DNA from: Streptomyces sp. NBC_00287
Lineage (GTDB): Bacteria > Actinomycetota > Actinomycetes > Streptomycetales > Streptomycetaceae
NCBI RefSeq assembly: GCF_036173105.1
Contig: NZ_CP108053.1
Span: 868,001-932,000 of the forward strand
Length of the DNA stretch: 64,000 nucleotides
Direction: 5' to 3'
The notes beneath the pieces are model-generated. The model saw only the letters and a program-made list of their open reading frames with translations, ran no database searches and was not told where the DNA came from. The translations under genes were made by a program, and so were the position numbers. Shown one piece after another: positions 15,003-23,448 of this stretch (the stretch's first letter is position 1; each line of letters begins with the position of its first letter).

Positions 15003-15881
15003 ATGCGGGACGATCACCGGGAGCTGCGGCTCTTCCTTCACCTCGCGCAGACCCTGAACTTCGGGCGGACCAGCCTCGACTGCCATGTCAGCCCGGCGAC
15101 GCTGACCCGGACGGTGCAGCGCCTGGAGGCCGATCTCGGGCATCGGCTCTTCGACCGGGGCCCGCGCGGCGTCTCGCTCACCGCCGAGGGGCACCGCTTC
15201 CGGGAGTACGCCGTCCAGGCGCTGGAGTTGTGGCGCGCCTACCGCGAGGAGCATCCCGACCCGGCCGAACTCACCGGCCGCGTCGCCCTGTTCGCCACCG
15301 TGACGGCCTGCCAGGCCCTGCTGCCCGACCTGTTGGCGCCGTTCCGGGCCGCCCATCCCCAGGTACGGCTGGATCTGCGCACCGGTGACGCGGGGGCGGC
15401 GCTGGCCCGGCTGGACGAGGGTGAGGTCGACGTGGCCGTCGCGGGGATCCCGGCGCGGTTGCCTGAGGCGCTGGTGAGCCGGACGGTCGCGGTCACCGAA
15501 CTGGCCTTCGTCACCGCCCGGGACCGACCGGATCCCGGGCTCGACGGCCCGTTCGTGCTCCCCCACCGCGGGCTCGTCCGGGAGGCCGCCGACCGCTGGT
15601 TCCGGGCCCGGGGCACGGTGCCCGACGTCGCCTGCGAGCCGGACGGCCACGAGGGCCTGCTGACGCTGGTCGCGCTGGGCTGCGGCACGGGCGTGGTCCC
15701 CCGCCTCGTACTGGAGCACAGCGCGGTCCGCGACCGGCTGTCTGTCCTCCCCACCGATCCGCCGCCGGAGGACTTCCCGATCGGGCTGTGCGTACGGCGG
15801 GCGGATCTGCGGCGGCCGTTGGTGGCGGCGCTGTGGAGCCTCACGGCCTACCAGGGCAGCGGGCCGTCCGCGGAGAAGTAG
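15003..15881 (+). CDS. ilvY: LysR-family regulator resembling IlvY
   Basis: 292 residues. The N-terminal winged helix has 'FLHLAQTLNFGRTSLDCHVSPATLTRTVQRLEADLGHRLFDR', nearly the layout of enterobacterial IlvY. The effector domain keeps 'TVTACQALLPDLLAPFRAAHPQVRL', 'GEVDVAVAGIPARLP', 'WFRARG' and 'GHEGLLTLVALGCG..VVP', again as in IlvY. In E. coli IlvY activates ilvC when acetolactate is bound. The divergent position beside a long KARI is the same arrangement as in E. coli, so this is a likely functional counterpart. Its 3' end overlaps the convergent SDR gene by 34 bases. Confidence 0.88.
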   Translation: MRDDHRELRLFLHLAQTLNFGRTSLDCHVSPATLTRTVQRLEADLGHRLFDRGPRGVSLTAEGHRFREYAVQALELWRAYREEHPDPAELTGRVALFATVTACQALLPDLLAPFRAAHPQVRLDLRTGDAGAALARLDEGEVDVAVAGIPARLPEALVSRTVAVTELAFVTARDRPDPGLDGPFVLPHRGLVREAADRWFRARGTVPDVACEPDGHEGLLTLVALGCGTGVVPRLVLEHSAVRDRLSVLPTDPPPEDFPIGLCVRRADLRRPLVAALWSLTAYQGSGPSAEK

Positions 15882-16555
15882 CCGCCGGTCGGGCCGTCCG
15901 CCCTCAGCTGGGCCGCCCTGACGATGATCTCGGCGCCCTGCTCGACGGTCTGGGTGCCCGTGCGCCCGTTGAGGTCCGTAGCGGTGAAGCCGGGCTCGAC
16001 GGCGTTGATCCGCATCTCGGGGAACGCCTTCGCGTACTGCACGGTGATCATGTTGATGGCCGTCTTCGAGGCCGGGTAGGCCACGCCCGGATAGAAGTGC
16101 GACGGTGAGGCCGGGTCGGACAGCAGGGACAGGGAGGCCAGGCCGCTGCTGAGGTTGACCACGACCGGCGCGGCCGAGCGCTGGAGCAGCGGCAGGAAGG
16201 CATGTGTGACGCGGACGACGCCGAAGACGTTCGTCTCGAACACCTTCCGCAGCTCTTCGGCCGTGGTGTCCGCCGCGCCGATGACGCTGTTGTTCTCGCC
16301 CCTCCCCTCGATGCCCGCGTTGTTGATCAGGACGTCGAGTCCGCCTTCGGCCTCGATGGTCTTGGCCGCCGCCGCGACGGACGCGTCGTCGGTGACGTCG
16401 AGCTGGACGAACCGTGCGCCCAGTTCTTCGGCCGCCCGGCGTCCGCGCTCCTCGTCGCGGCTGCCGATGTAGACGGTGTGGCCTGCTGCGACGAGTCGGC
16501 GGGCGGTCTCGAAGCCCAGGCCCTTGTTCGCTCCGGTGATGAGTGTGGTGGTCAT
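15848..16555 (-). CDS. Short-chain dehydrogenase/reductase
   Basis: 235 residues from the ATG at 16555. The NAD(P) motif TGANKGLG is at residues 7-14, NNAG follows at the end of strand 4, the catalytic Ser is in 'NLSSGLAS', and Tyr/Lys are in 'YPASKTA'. The 'GANKGLGFETARRLVAAGHTVYIGSRD' opening resembles carbonyl reductase-like classical SDRs. The substrate is unknown. The gene is divergent from an XRE/MmyB-type regulator 103 bases away, a very common Streptomyces pair in which the regulator probably controls the reductase. Confidence 0.95.
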   Translation of the reverse strand: MTTTLITGANKGLGFETARRLVAAGHTVYIGSRDEERGRRAAEELGARFVQLDVTDDASVAAAAKTIEAEGGLDVLINNAGIEGRGENNSVIGAADTTAEELRKVFETNVFGVVRVTHAFLPLLQRSAAPVVVNLSSGLASLSLLSDPASPSHFYPGVAYPASKTAINMITVQYAKAFPEMRINAVEPGFTATDLNGRTGTQTVEQGAEIIVRAAQLRADGPTGGYFSADGPLPW

Positions 16556-16658
16556 GCCCTCAAGACTCCGGCGCGGCGGCGCGGACAGCCAGCCGTCCCC
16601 TCTTCCTGGGACTGGCGGTACCAGGCAGCCGTTCCGCGGACGGTGTTCACTGGAGGGC

Positions 16659-17498
16659 ATGACGGCAACGGAGTTCGGGCAGGCGCTGCGGCGCTGGCGG
16701 GACCGTGTCGCGCCGGGTACGGCCGGGCTGCCGGTCGGCGGACAGCGGCGGGCGGCAGGGCTGCGCCGGGAGGAGCTGGCGCTGCTCGCGGGGATCTCCG
16801 TGGACTATGTGACCCGCCTCGAACAGGGCCGGGCCGTCAATCCTTCGGCGCAGGTCGTGGAGGCGCTCGCGCGGGCGCTGCGGCTGTCGGCGCAGGAGCG
16901 GGCGTATCTGTTCCGGCTGGCCGGTCTTGTGCCGCCGGGGCCCGAGACGGTGCCCGCGTATCTCACGCCCAGCGTCCAGCGGCTGCTGGACCGGCTCGTC
17001 GGCGTTCCCGTGGGGGTCTACGACGCCGCGTGGACCCTGCTGCTGGCGAACCCGCTGTATGCGGCGCTGATGGGCGATCCGTCGGGCCGGCGGGGGTTCG
17101 AACGCAACGGTGTGTGGCGCAACTTCCTCGGCTCGGGAAGCCGGGTGCGGCAGACGCCCGAGGAGCGGCGGGAGTTCGAGGCCCTGCTGGTCGCCGATCT
17201 GCGGACGACGGTGGCCCGGTATCCGGCGGACCGCCAACTGCGGCGGCTGGTCAACGAGTTGCGCGCGCACAGCGAGCGGTTCGCCGAGCTGTGGGACACG
17301 GGCGTGGTGGGGACGAACCCCGGCGGGCACAAGACGATCGAGCATCCGCAGGTGGGCCCCTTGACCCTGGACTGCGACATCCTCGCGGTGACGGGCAGCG
17401 ATCTGCGGATCATGGTCTATACGGCCGAGCCCGGCACCGAGGACGCCGAAAGGCTCGCGCTGCTCGATGTCGTCGGCACCCAGTCACTGGTGGGTTAG
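16659..17498 (+). CDS. XRE-family regulator with MmyB-like ligand-binding domain
   Basis: 279 residues from the ATG at 16659, which follows GGAGGGC. The N-terminal XRE helix-turn-helix covers about residues 5-80 ('GLRREELALLAGISVDYVTRLEQGR'), followed by an MLTR/MmyB-type PAS-like sensor ('YDAAWTLLLANPLYAALMGD', 'LRTTVARYPAD', 'GHKTIEHPQVGPLTLDCDIL'). Such proteins in Streptomyces usually sit divergent from an SDR or oxidoreductase gene that they control, as here. A fatty-acid-like or aromatic ligand is possible but unproved. The stop overlaps the convergent ROK gene by 15 bases. Confidence 0.93.
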   Translation: MTATEFGQALRRWRDRVAPGTAGLPVGGQRRAAGLRREELALLAGISVDYVTRLEQGRAVNPSAQVVEALARALRLSAQERAYLFRLAGLVPPGPETVPAYLTPSVQRLLDRLVGVPVGVYDAAWTLLLANPLYAALMGDPSGRRGFERNGVWRNFLGSGSRVRQTPEERREFEALLVADLRTTVARYPADRQLRRLVNELRAHSERFAELWDTGVVGTNPGGHKTIEHPQVGPLTLDCDILAVTGSDLRIMVYTAEPGTEDAERLALLDVVGTQSLVG

Positions 17499-18728
17499 TG
17501 CCCCCAGCGGATCGTCCAGCACCGGCTGCCAGGCCAGCTCGGCGGCGCCCACCAGGCTGTTGTGGTCGAGTGTGCAGGCCAGGATGGGGACGCCGCCGCT
17601 CTGCCCCCACAGGCTGCGGTCGGCGACCACCGCGCGCAGCCGGCCCGGGTCGGCGTCCAGGAGGGTCCGGTGCAGGCCGCCGAGGATGATGCGGTCGGGG
17701 TTGAGGATGTTCACCAGGCCTGCCAGTCCGAGGCCGAGGCGGTCGATCAGTTCCTCGGTGGCCGTGCGGACGGTCCGGTCGTCGTAGTGCTGCCGGATCA
17801 GGTCGTTGGCCTGTTGCAGCAGCGAGACCTCGGGGCCCGGGTCGCGGCCTGCCGCGGTGAGCAGGGCCAGCGGATCCGCCTCGACGTCCAGGCAGCCTCG
17901 GCTGCCGCAGTGGCAGGGGCGGCCCTCGGGGTTCACGGTGAGGTGGCCGACCTCCAGGGCGAGCCCCGAACTGCCGGTGTGCAGCCGCCCGTCGAGCACC
18001 AGCGCGCCGCCGACGCCCCGGTGTCCGGTGGCCACGCACAGCAGATCCCGGGCGCCGCGGCCCGCGCCGTGCCGGTGCTCGGCGAGCGCGGCGAGGTTGA
18101 CGTCGTTGCCCGCGAACGCCGGGCCGGTGAGCCCGGCGGCGCGTACGCACTCCGCGAAGATCCGGCGGACGGGCGCGCCCACGGGCCAGGCCAGATGCAA
18201 CGGGTTCAGGGCCAGACCGTCCGGTTCGGCCACCGCGGACGGCACGGCGAGCCCGGCGCCCACGCAGCGCCGTCCTGTCGTACGCAGCAGATCCGCGCCC
18301 GCCTCCACGACGGACCCGAGGACCTTCGCCGGGTCGGCGTCGACGGTCTCGCAGCCCGGCGCGGTGGCGACGATCCGCCCGCCGAGGCCCACCAGCGCGG
18401 CGCGGAATCCGTCGGCGTGCACCTGGGCGGCGAGGACGACGGGGCCGTCCTCGGCGACTTCGAGACGGTGCGAGGGGCGGCCCTGGGATCCGGCCGCCGC
18501 GCCGGGCCTCGCGTCGACCCGGATCAGCCCGAGCGCCTCCAGTTCGGCGGCGACCGCGCCGGCCGTGGCCCGGGTCACGCCGAGCTCCGCGGTGAGCACG
18601 GCCCGGGTGGGGGCGCGTCCGGTGTGCACGAGCTCCAGCGCGGGCCCGAGCGCACCGCGTCCCCGGTCCAACCGCGTCCTTGAGGTGGTCCCTTCCCCCG
18701 CCGGCCGGGGGTCAGCCTTGCCGCTCAT
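17484..18728 (-). CDS. ROK-family transcriptional regulator
   Basis: 414 residues. The N-terminal winged helix ('TRAVLTAELGVTRATAGAVAAELEALGLI') precedes a ROK sugar-kinase-like domain with the zinc-binding motif 'CHCGSRGCLD', a sugar-site 'GLAVPSAV' and 'EVGHLTV'. ROK repressors of the NagC/XylR group respond to sugars or sugar phosphates. The phosphate-binding DxGxT loop is degenerate, as usual in regulators. It is not next to obvious sugar genes: AlkB lies 37 bases further on, so any target is distant. The first Met at 18728 gives the usual short Arg-rich leader. Confidence 0.9.
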   Translation of the reverse strand: MSGKADPRPAGEGTTSRTRLDRGRGALGPALELVHTGRAPTRAVLTAELGVTRATAGAVAAELEALGLIRVDARPGAAAGSQGRPSHRLEVAEDGPVVLAAQVHADGFRAALVGLGGRIVATAPGCETVDADPAKVLGSVVEAGADLLRTTGRRCVGAGLAVPSAVAEPDGLALNPLHLAWPVGAPVRRIFAECVRAAGLTGPAFAGNDVNLAALAEHRHGAGRGARDLLCVATGHRGVGGALVLDGRLHTGSSGLALEVGHLTVNPEGRPCHCGSRGCLDVEADPLALLTAAGRDPGPEVSLLQQANDLIRQHYDDRTVRTATEELIDRLGLGLAGLVNILNPDRIILGGLHRTLLDADPGRLRAVVADRSLWGQSGGVPILACTLDHNSLVGAAELAWQPVLDDPLGALTHQ

Positions 18729-18764
18729 GAGGGCGAGTCTCCCATGATCCGTTGCAGCTCATGC

Positions 18765-19436
18765 CTACAGGCCGCTCACTCTGAGCGTGATGTTCAACCG
18801 CCCGCTCAGCCCCAACTCGGGCGGCGCCGTGCCCGGGTACACCTTGGGCACCCCGTGATACGCGAGCCGCGACGGTCCCCCGAACACGAACAGATCCCCG
18901 CTGCGCAGCTCAACATCCGTGTACGGGCGGGCCCGGGTCTCGGTGTTGCCGAAGCGGAAGACACAGGTGTCGCCGAGGCTCAGGGAGACGACCGGAGCGT
19001 CCGATTTCTCGTCGCTGTCGCGGTGCATGCCCATGCGGGCGTCGCTGTCGTAGAAGTTGATCAGTGCGATGTCGTACGGCGCTGTCTCCGCGCTCGGGGC
19101 GATGTCGTACGGCGCCGGCCCCTCCCCCAGCGCGTCCCGCACCGCCTCCCGGCCCAGCTCCCCCAGCCAGTCCGGGAAGGGCTTCACCGGGGCGCCGTCG
19201 CCGTCGACGACCGTGCGGGCGTAGCCGTACGGATACCAGTGCCGGCCCAGACAGACCTGCCGCGCGGTCATGGTGCCGCCGCCCGGGGTGCGGACCGTGC
19301 GCAGTCCGGCGGGTGGGCGGGCCCAGTCCCGGCAGGCCGCGAGCAGCTCGCGCTGCCGGTGCGCGTCCAGCCAGTCCGGTATGTGCACCGCGCCCGGCGC
19401 GACCGTGGTGCGGGCCCTGGGGAACAGCTCGTCCAT
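18765..19436 (-). CDS. alkB: AlkB-type 2-oxoglutarate/Fe(II) dioxygenase
   Basis: 223 residues. It removes alkyl lesions such as 1-methyladenine from nucleic acids by oxidation. The iron ligands are in 'MHRDSDE' (HxD) and 'YHGVP' (second His), and the 2-oxoglutarate arginine is in 'RLNITLR'; 'FGGPSRLAYHG' and 'LINFYDSDARMGMH' are typical. Just before the HxD motif the peptide APYDIA occurs twice, 11 residues apart (from a 17-base direct repeat at 19066-19082 and 19099-19115), which looks like an in-frame duplication absent from most relatives. The insertion is in a surface loop region and may be tolerated. It is divergent from rlmG by 46 bases. Confidence 0.93.
   Translation of the reverse strand: MDELFPRARTTVAPGAVHIPDWLDAHRQRELLAACRDWARPPAGLRTVRTPGGGTMTARQVCLGRHWYPYGYARTVVDGDGAPVKPFPDWLGELGREAVRDALGEGPAPYDIAPSAETAPYDIALINFYDSDARMGMHRDSDEKSDAPVVSLSLGDTCVFRFGNTETRARPYTDVELRSGDLFVFGGPSRLAYHGVPKVYPGTAPPELGLSGRLNITLRVSGL
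19066..19115. repeat. 17-bp direct repeat, 33-bp period, inside alkB
   Basis: GCGATGTCGTACGGCGC occurs at 19066-19082 and again at 19099-19115. The 33-base offset keeps the reading frame and duplicates 11 residues. Confidence 0.85.
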
Positions 19437-19482
19437 CTCTCCATCGTGCCCTGAGCTGCGGCTCGGCTAGCCTGGTCGCACG

Positions 19483-20628
19483 ATGAACGACCGTATGACG
19501 ACTCCCTGGGGCGAGCTCGCCCTGGCCCGCTTCCCCGAGGACCCGCGCAACCGGCTCCGTGCCTGGGACGCCTCCGACGAGTACCTCCTCCGGCATCTCG
19601 CGGACCAGGAGATCCCGCTGTCCGGCACGGTTGTGGTGGTCGGGGACCGCTGGGGCGCGCTGGTCACGGCGCTGGCGGGGCACCGGCCGACGCAGATCAC
19701 CGACTCCCACCTCGCCCAGGAGGCGACCCGGGCGAACCTGGCGCGGGCCGGTGTGGAGCCCGGTGCCGTGCGGCTGCTCACCACGCAGGACCCGCCGCCC
19801 GAGCGGATCGATGTGCTGCTGGTGCGGATCCCGAAGAGCCTGGCCCTGCTGGAGGACCAGCTGCTGCGGCTGGCGCCCGCCGTGCATGCGGACACGGTCG
19901 TGGTCGGCACCGGGATGGTGAAGGAGATCCACACCTCGACGCTGAGGCTGTTCGAGCGGATAATCGGCCCGACCCGGACCTCCCTCGCCGAGAAGAAGGC
20001 ACGGCTGATCTTCTGCACGCCCGATCCGGCGCTGGAGCGCGGCGCCAATCCCTGGCCGCACAGCTATGAGCTGCCCGACGGTATCGGGGCGGTCTCCGGC
20101 CGTACGGTCGTCAATCACGCGGGCGTCTTCTGCGCGGACCGGCTCGACATCGGCACCCGGTTCTTCCTGGCGCATCTGCCGGACAGCCGCGGCGGCCGAC
20201 GGGTGGTGGACCTCGGCTGCGGCAACGGCGTGGTGGGTACGGCGGTGGCGCTGGCCGACCCCGAGGCCGAGGTGCTGTTCGTCGACGAGTCCTTCCAGGC
20301 GGTGGCGTCTGCGGAGGCGACGTACAAGGCGAACGGGGTGCCGGGGCACGCCGAGTTCCGGGTGGGCGACGGTCTTGCCGGGGTGCCGGCCGGCAGTGTC
20401 GACCTGGTGCTGAACAACCCGCCGTTCCACTCCCACCAGGCGACCACCGACGCCACGGCGTGGCGGATGTTCACCGGGGCGAAGCGCGCGCTGCGGCCGG
20501 GTGGCGAGCTGTGGGTGATCGGCAACCGGCATCTCGGGTACCACGTGAAGCTGAAGCGGCTGTTCGGGAACTGCCAACTGGTGTCCGGGGACCCGAAGTT
20601 CGTGGTGTTGAAGGCCGTCAAGCGCTAG
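19483..20628 (+). CDS. rlmG: 23S rRNA guanine-N2 methyltransferase RlmG
   Basis: 381 residues, like E. coli RlmG (378). It uses S-adenosylmethionine to methylate a guanine in 23S rRNA. The N-terminal degenerate methyltransferase-like domain ('VVVVGDRWGALVTALAGHRPTQITDSHLAQEA') precedes the active C-terminal domain with SAM motif 'VVDLGCGNGVVG', 'VLFVDESFQAV' and the amine-methylating 'NNPPFH'. The 'RRALRPGGELWVIGNRHLGYHVKLKRLFG' end is characteristic. ATG at 19483 or 19495 is possible. It converges with the aldolase gene and overlaps it by 11 bases. Confidence 0.95.
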   Translation: MNDRMTTPWGELALARFPEDPRNRLRAWDASDEYLLRHLADQEIPLSGTVVVVGDRWGALVTALAGHRPTQITDSHLAQEATRANLARAGVEPGAVRLLTTQDPPPERIDVLLVRIPKSLALLEDQLLRLAPAVHADTVVVGTGMVKEIHTSTLRLFERIIGPTRTSLAEKKARLIFCTPDPALERGANPWPHSYELPDGIGAVSGRTVVNHAGVFCADRLDIGTRFFLAHLPDSRGGRRVVDLGCGNGVVGTAVALADPEAEVLFVDESFQAVASAEATYKANGVPGHAEFRVGDGLAGVPAGSVDLVLNNPPFHSHQATTDATAWRMFTGAKRALRPGGELWVIGNRHLGYHVKLKRLFGNCQLVSGDPKFVVLKAVKR

Positions 20629-21472
20629 TCACCGTGCGGATGATTCCGGCCACCGCCCGCACCATCGCCTCCCTTCCGACGCTCAGGTAGGTGCGCGAGT
20701 CGACCGCCTCGGGGTGCGCCGCGAGGTAGGTGCGGATGGCCCCGGTCATCGCGATGTTGAGGGCCGTGCCGATGTTGACCTTGGCGATGCCTCCGGCGAC
20801 GGCCGTGGTGAGTTCGGCGTCCGGTACGCCGGAGGAGCCGTGCAGGACGAGGGGGACGTCCAGGGTGGCCGCGAGCCGTTTGAGGCGGTCGTGGTCGAGG
20901 GTGGCGGTACGGGTCGTCATCGCGTGGGCGCTGCCGATGGCGACAGCCAGGGCGTCCACTCCGGAGTCGGCGACGAATGCGCGGGCCTGGGCGGGGTCGG
21001 TGCGGGCGCCGGGGGCGTGGGCGTCGAGGGCGGGCTGTCCGTCCTTGCCGCCGATCTGGCCCAACTCGGCCTCGATCCAGAGCCCTTGGGCGTGCGCCCA
21101 GTCGGCGGCGGCCCGGGTCGCGGCGAGGTTCTGGGCGTAGGGCAGCCGGGCCGCGTCGTACATCACGGAGCTGAATCCGGCACCGGGTGCCTGGCGCAGC
21201 AGGTCGTCGCTCTGGACGTGGTCGAGGTGCAACGCGACGGGTACGGCGGCGCGTTCGGCGGCGGCGACGGCGGACCGGGCGAGCGGGAGCAGTCGGCCGT
21301 AACGGAACTTGACGGCATTCTCGCTGACTTGGAGGACGACGGGCGCCTGCGCGGACTCGGCGCCGGCGATGACGGCCTCGATGTGTTCGAGCGTGATGAT
21401 GTTGAAGGCGGCGACGGCGGAGTGCTGTGCGGCGGCGCGGGTGACGAGCTCGCCGGTGGTGACGAGGGGCAC
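20618..21472 (-). CDS. Class II aldolase, GatY/KbaY/FbaA type
   Basis: 284 residues from the GTG at 21472, after GGAAGG; the longer upstream frame is Pro/Arg-rich and made of repeats, not coding. Zinc-ligand motifs are visible: 'LHLDHVQS' (two metal contacts), 'EAELGQIGG' and 'VLHGSSG', with 'KVNIGTALN' at the phosphate end. Members split tagatose- or fructose-1,6-bisphosphate. Its SIS-isomerase neighbour upstream and the divergent DeoR suggest a tagatose bisphosphate/galactosamine role. An 18-bp triple repeat separates it from the isomerase gene. Confidence 0.92.
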   Translation of the reverse strand: MPLVTTGELVTRAAAQHSAVAAFNIITLEHIEAVIAGAESAQAPVVLQVSENAVKFRYGRLLPLARSAVAAAERAAVPVALHLDHVQSDDLLRQAPGAGFSSVMYDAARLPYAQNLAATRAAADWAHAQGLWIEAELGQIGGKDGQPALDAHAPGARTDPAQARAFVADSGVDALAVAIGSAHAMTTRTATLDHDRLKRLAATLDVPLVLHGSSGVPDAELTTAVAGGIAKVNIGTALNIAMTGAIRTYLAAHPEAVDSRTYLSVGREAMVRAVAGIIRTVTSA

Positions 21473-21532
21473 GGCTGGTCCTTCCGTGGACGTCGGGGAT
21501 GTCCGCGTGGTCGGGGATCGCTGCGACGTCCG

Positions 21533-21586
21533 GGATGTCGGCGGCGTCAGGGATGTCGGCGGCGTCAGGGATGTCGGCGGCGTCAG
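21533..21586. repeat. Three perfect 18-bp tandem repeats at the isomerase 3' end
   Basis: The unit GGATGTCGGCGGCGTCAG is at 21533-21550, 21551-21568 and 21569-21586. The last copy contains the stop codon of the isomerase gene (21583-21585). More diverged copies of GGGGATGTCCG type lie to the left, toward 21495. Confidence 0.92.
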
Positions 21587-22464
21587 GGAGCGAGGATCAC
21601 CGAGCGGGTGAGGTGGCGGGGTCGGTCCGGGTCGAGGCCGCGGGCCCGCGCGACGGCGACCGCCAGGCGCTGGGCGCGGATGAGTTCGGCGAGCGGGTCG
21701 AGGGTGCCCGCCACCCACGTGCCACCGGTGGCGCGGACCTGTTCCTCCAGGCCCTCGGGCGGTTCGCCCAGCATCCAGGTCGCGGTGCCGTGGGTGGTGA
21801 TGCTGATGGGGCCGTGCCGGTACTCCATCGCCGGGTAGGACTCGGTCCACGCCTGCGCGGCCTCCCGCATCTTCAGCGCGGCCTCATGGGCGAGACCCAC
21901 GGTCCAGCCGCGTCCGAGGAAGGTGAACTGCGTGCTGTCGACGAGGCCTTCGGGCAGCGGAGCGTCGAGTGCGGCGCGGGCGTCGGCGACGACTGTGTCG
22001 GTGTGCAGGCCCAGGTGGGCGCGGAGCAGGGTGAGCGCGGTGGTCGCGAACCGGGTCTGTACGACGGACCGTTCGTCGGCGTAGTCGAGGACGACGACGT
22101 CATCGGCGGCCGCCATGACAGGTGTCTCCGGGTCGGCGGTGATCGCGGTGGTGCGCGTACGGCCCCTCAACTCCCTCAGCAGTTCCAGCACTTCGGTCGT
22201 GGTGCCGGACCGGCTGAGGGCGACGACCCGGTCGTAGGCGCGCAGTCGCGGGAACTCGGACGCGGCGAAGGCGTCCGTCTCGCCCTGGCCCGCGCCCTCG
22301 CGCAGGGCGGCCGCCGACTGCGCCATGAAGTACGAGGTGCCGCAGCCGACGATCGCGACTCGCTCCCCCGGTGCCGGCAGCGCACCGCCGTGCGCCGCCG
22401 CCTGTGTCGCGGCCCGTGCCCAGCACTCGGGCTGGCCGGCCAGCTCCTCTTCGACGTGGGTCAT
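21583..22464 (-). CDS. SIS-domain sugar isomerase/deaminase, AgaS-like
   Basis: 293 residues from the ATG at 22464, after GGGGAGGGG. It has two SIS domains with the sugar-phosphate motifs 'GCGTSYFMAQS', 'SRSGTTTEVLE' and 'GRGWTVGLAHEAALKMREA', like GlmS-family isomerases but without the glutaminase part. AgaS converts galactosamine-6-phosphate to tagatose-6-phosphate with release of ammonia; the aldolase downstream would act two steps later. The substrate assignment is inferred from this pairing. The stop codon lies within the 18-bp repeat. Confidence 0.88.
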   Translation of the reverse strand: MTHVEEELAGQPECWARAATQAAAHGGALPAPGERVAIVGCGTSYFMAQSAAALREGAGQGETDAFAASEFPRLRAYDRVVALSRSGTTTEVLELLRELRGRTRTTAITADPETPVMAAADDVVVLDYADERSVVQTRFATTALTLLRAHLGLHTDTVVADARAALDAPLPEGLVDSTQFTFLGRGWTVGLAHEAALKMREAAQAWTESYPAMEYRHGPISITTHGTATWMLGEPPEGLEEQVRATGGTWVAGTLDPLAELIRAQRLAVAVARARGLDPDRPRHLTRSVILAP

Positions 22465-22591
22465 GCCCACCCCTCCCCTGGTTTGATTTGATTTTTCTTG
22501 CAAGATATAGCGAGTTTTCGAGCAGAATCAAGCATTCACGCGAAGTGGGGGTGCGCTAGGGTCGCCGGGAGATCGAGGAACGGAGGTGCGG
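22465..22591. promoter_or_regulatory. Divergent AT-rich promoter of the isomerase/DeoR pair
   Basis: A 127-base spacer with an AT-rich core (about 22480-22535) very unlike the rest of the window. It includes a repeated TTTGATTTGATTTT and the palindrome CTTGCAAG at 22497-22504. It is a good candidate for the DeoR operator and both promoters. Confidence 0.55.
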
Positions 22592-23371
22592 ATGTCGCGC
22601 GACGCCCGCTGGAAGTCACTGCTGGAACTGCTCGTCGAGCGCGGCCGTCTGGACGTCGAGGAGGCCGCCGCCGAGCTGGCGGTCTCGGCCGCCACGATCC
22701 GGCGCGACTTCGACCAGCTGGCCGAGCAGCAGATGCTGGTGCGCACCCGGGGCGGCGCGGTCGTCCACGGGGTCTCCTACGAGCTGCCCCTGCGCTACAA
22801 GACCGCCCGGCACGCCTCGGAGAAGGAGCGCATCGCCAAGGCGGTGGCCGCACTGGTCGCACCCGGCGAGGCGGTGGGCCTGACCGGCGGCACGACGACG
22901 ACCGAGGTGGCCCGCGCGCTGGCCGTGCGCGGCGATCTGGCCTCCGGTTCGCCCGCGCTGACCGTGGTCACCAATGCGCTGAACATCGCCAACGAGCTTG
23001 CCGTACGCCCCCAGTTCAAGATTGTCGTGACCGGCGGGGTCGCGCGCCCGCAGTCGTACGAACTCATCGGGCCGCTCGCGGACGGGGTGCTCGGGCAGAT
23101 CACCCTGGATGTGGCGGTGCTCGGTGTCGTCGCCTTCGATGTGGCGCACGGGGCGGCGGCCAACGACGAGGCGGAGGCCGCGATCAACCGGCTGCTGTGC
23201 GAGCGTGCGGGGCGGGTGATCGTCGCTGCCGACTCCAGCAAGCTGGGGCGGCGGGCGTTCGCCCGGATCTGTGCGGCGGACGCGGTGGACACGCTGGTCA
23301 CCGACACGGCCGCCGGTCCCGACACGGTCCGGCGGTTCACGGAGGCGGGCATCGAGGTGGTCACGGTCTGA
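22592..23371 (+). CDS. DeoR-family regulator, AgaR/GlpR type
   Basis: 259 residues from the ATG at 22592, after GGAGG; the GTG two codons upstream is less well placed. The HTH 'LDVEEAAAELAVSAATIRRDFDQLAEQQMLVRTRGGAV' is followed by a DeoRC domain with 'GLTGGTTTTEVAR', 'VVTNALNIANEL', 'VTGGVARPQSYELIGP' and 'AADSSKLGRR'. Such regulators are released by a phosphosugar, plausibly an amino-sugar phosphate here. It is divergent from the isomerase and aldolase genes and probably controls them through the AT-rich spacer. Confidence 0.93.
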   Translation: MSRDARWKSLLELLVERGRLDVEEAAAELAVSAATIRRDFDQLAEQQMLVRTRGGAVVHGVSYELPLRYKTARHASEKERIAKAVAALVAPGEAVGLTGGTTTTEVARALAVRGDLASGSPALTVVTNALNIANELAVRPQFKIVVTGGVARPQSYELIGPLADGVLGQITLDVAVLGVVAFDVAHGAAANDEAEAAINRLLCERAGRVIVAADSSKLGRRAFARICAADAVDTLVTDTAAGPDTVRRFTEAGIEVVTV

Positions 23372-23448
23372 CGCCGTTGCGGGCCACACGGTGCCCCCTT
23401 TCCGCCTAGGCTGGTGCCGTGGCGGTGTCGGGGGCCAGGGAGGCTGCG

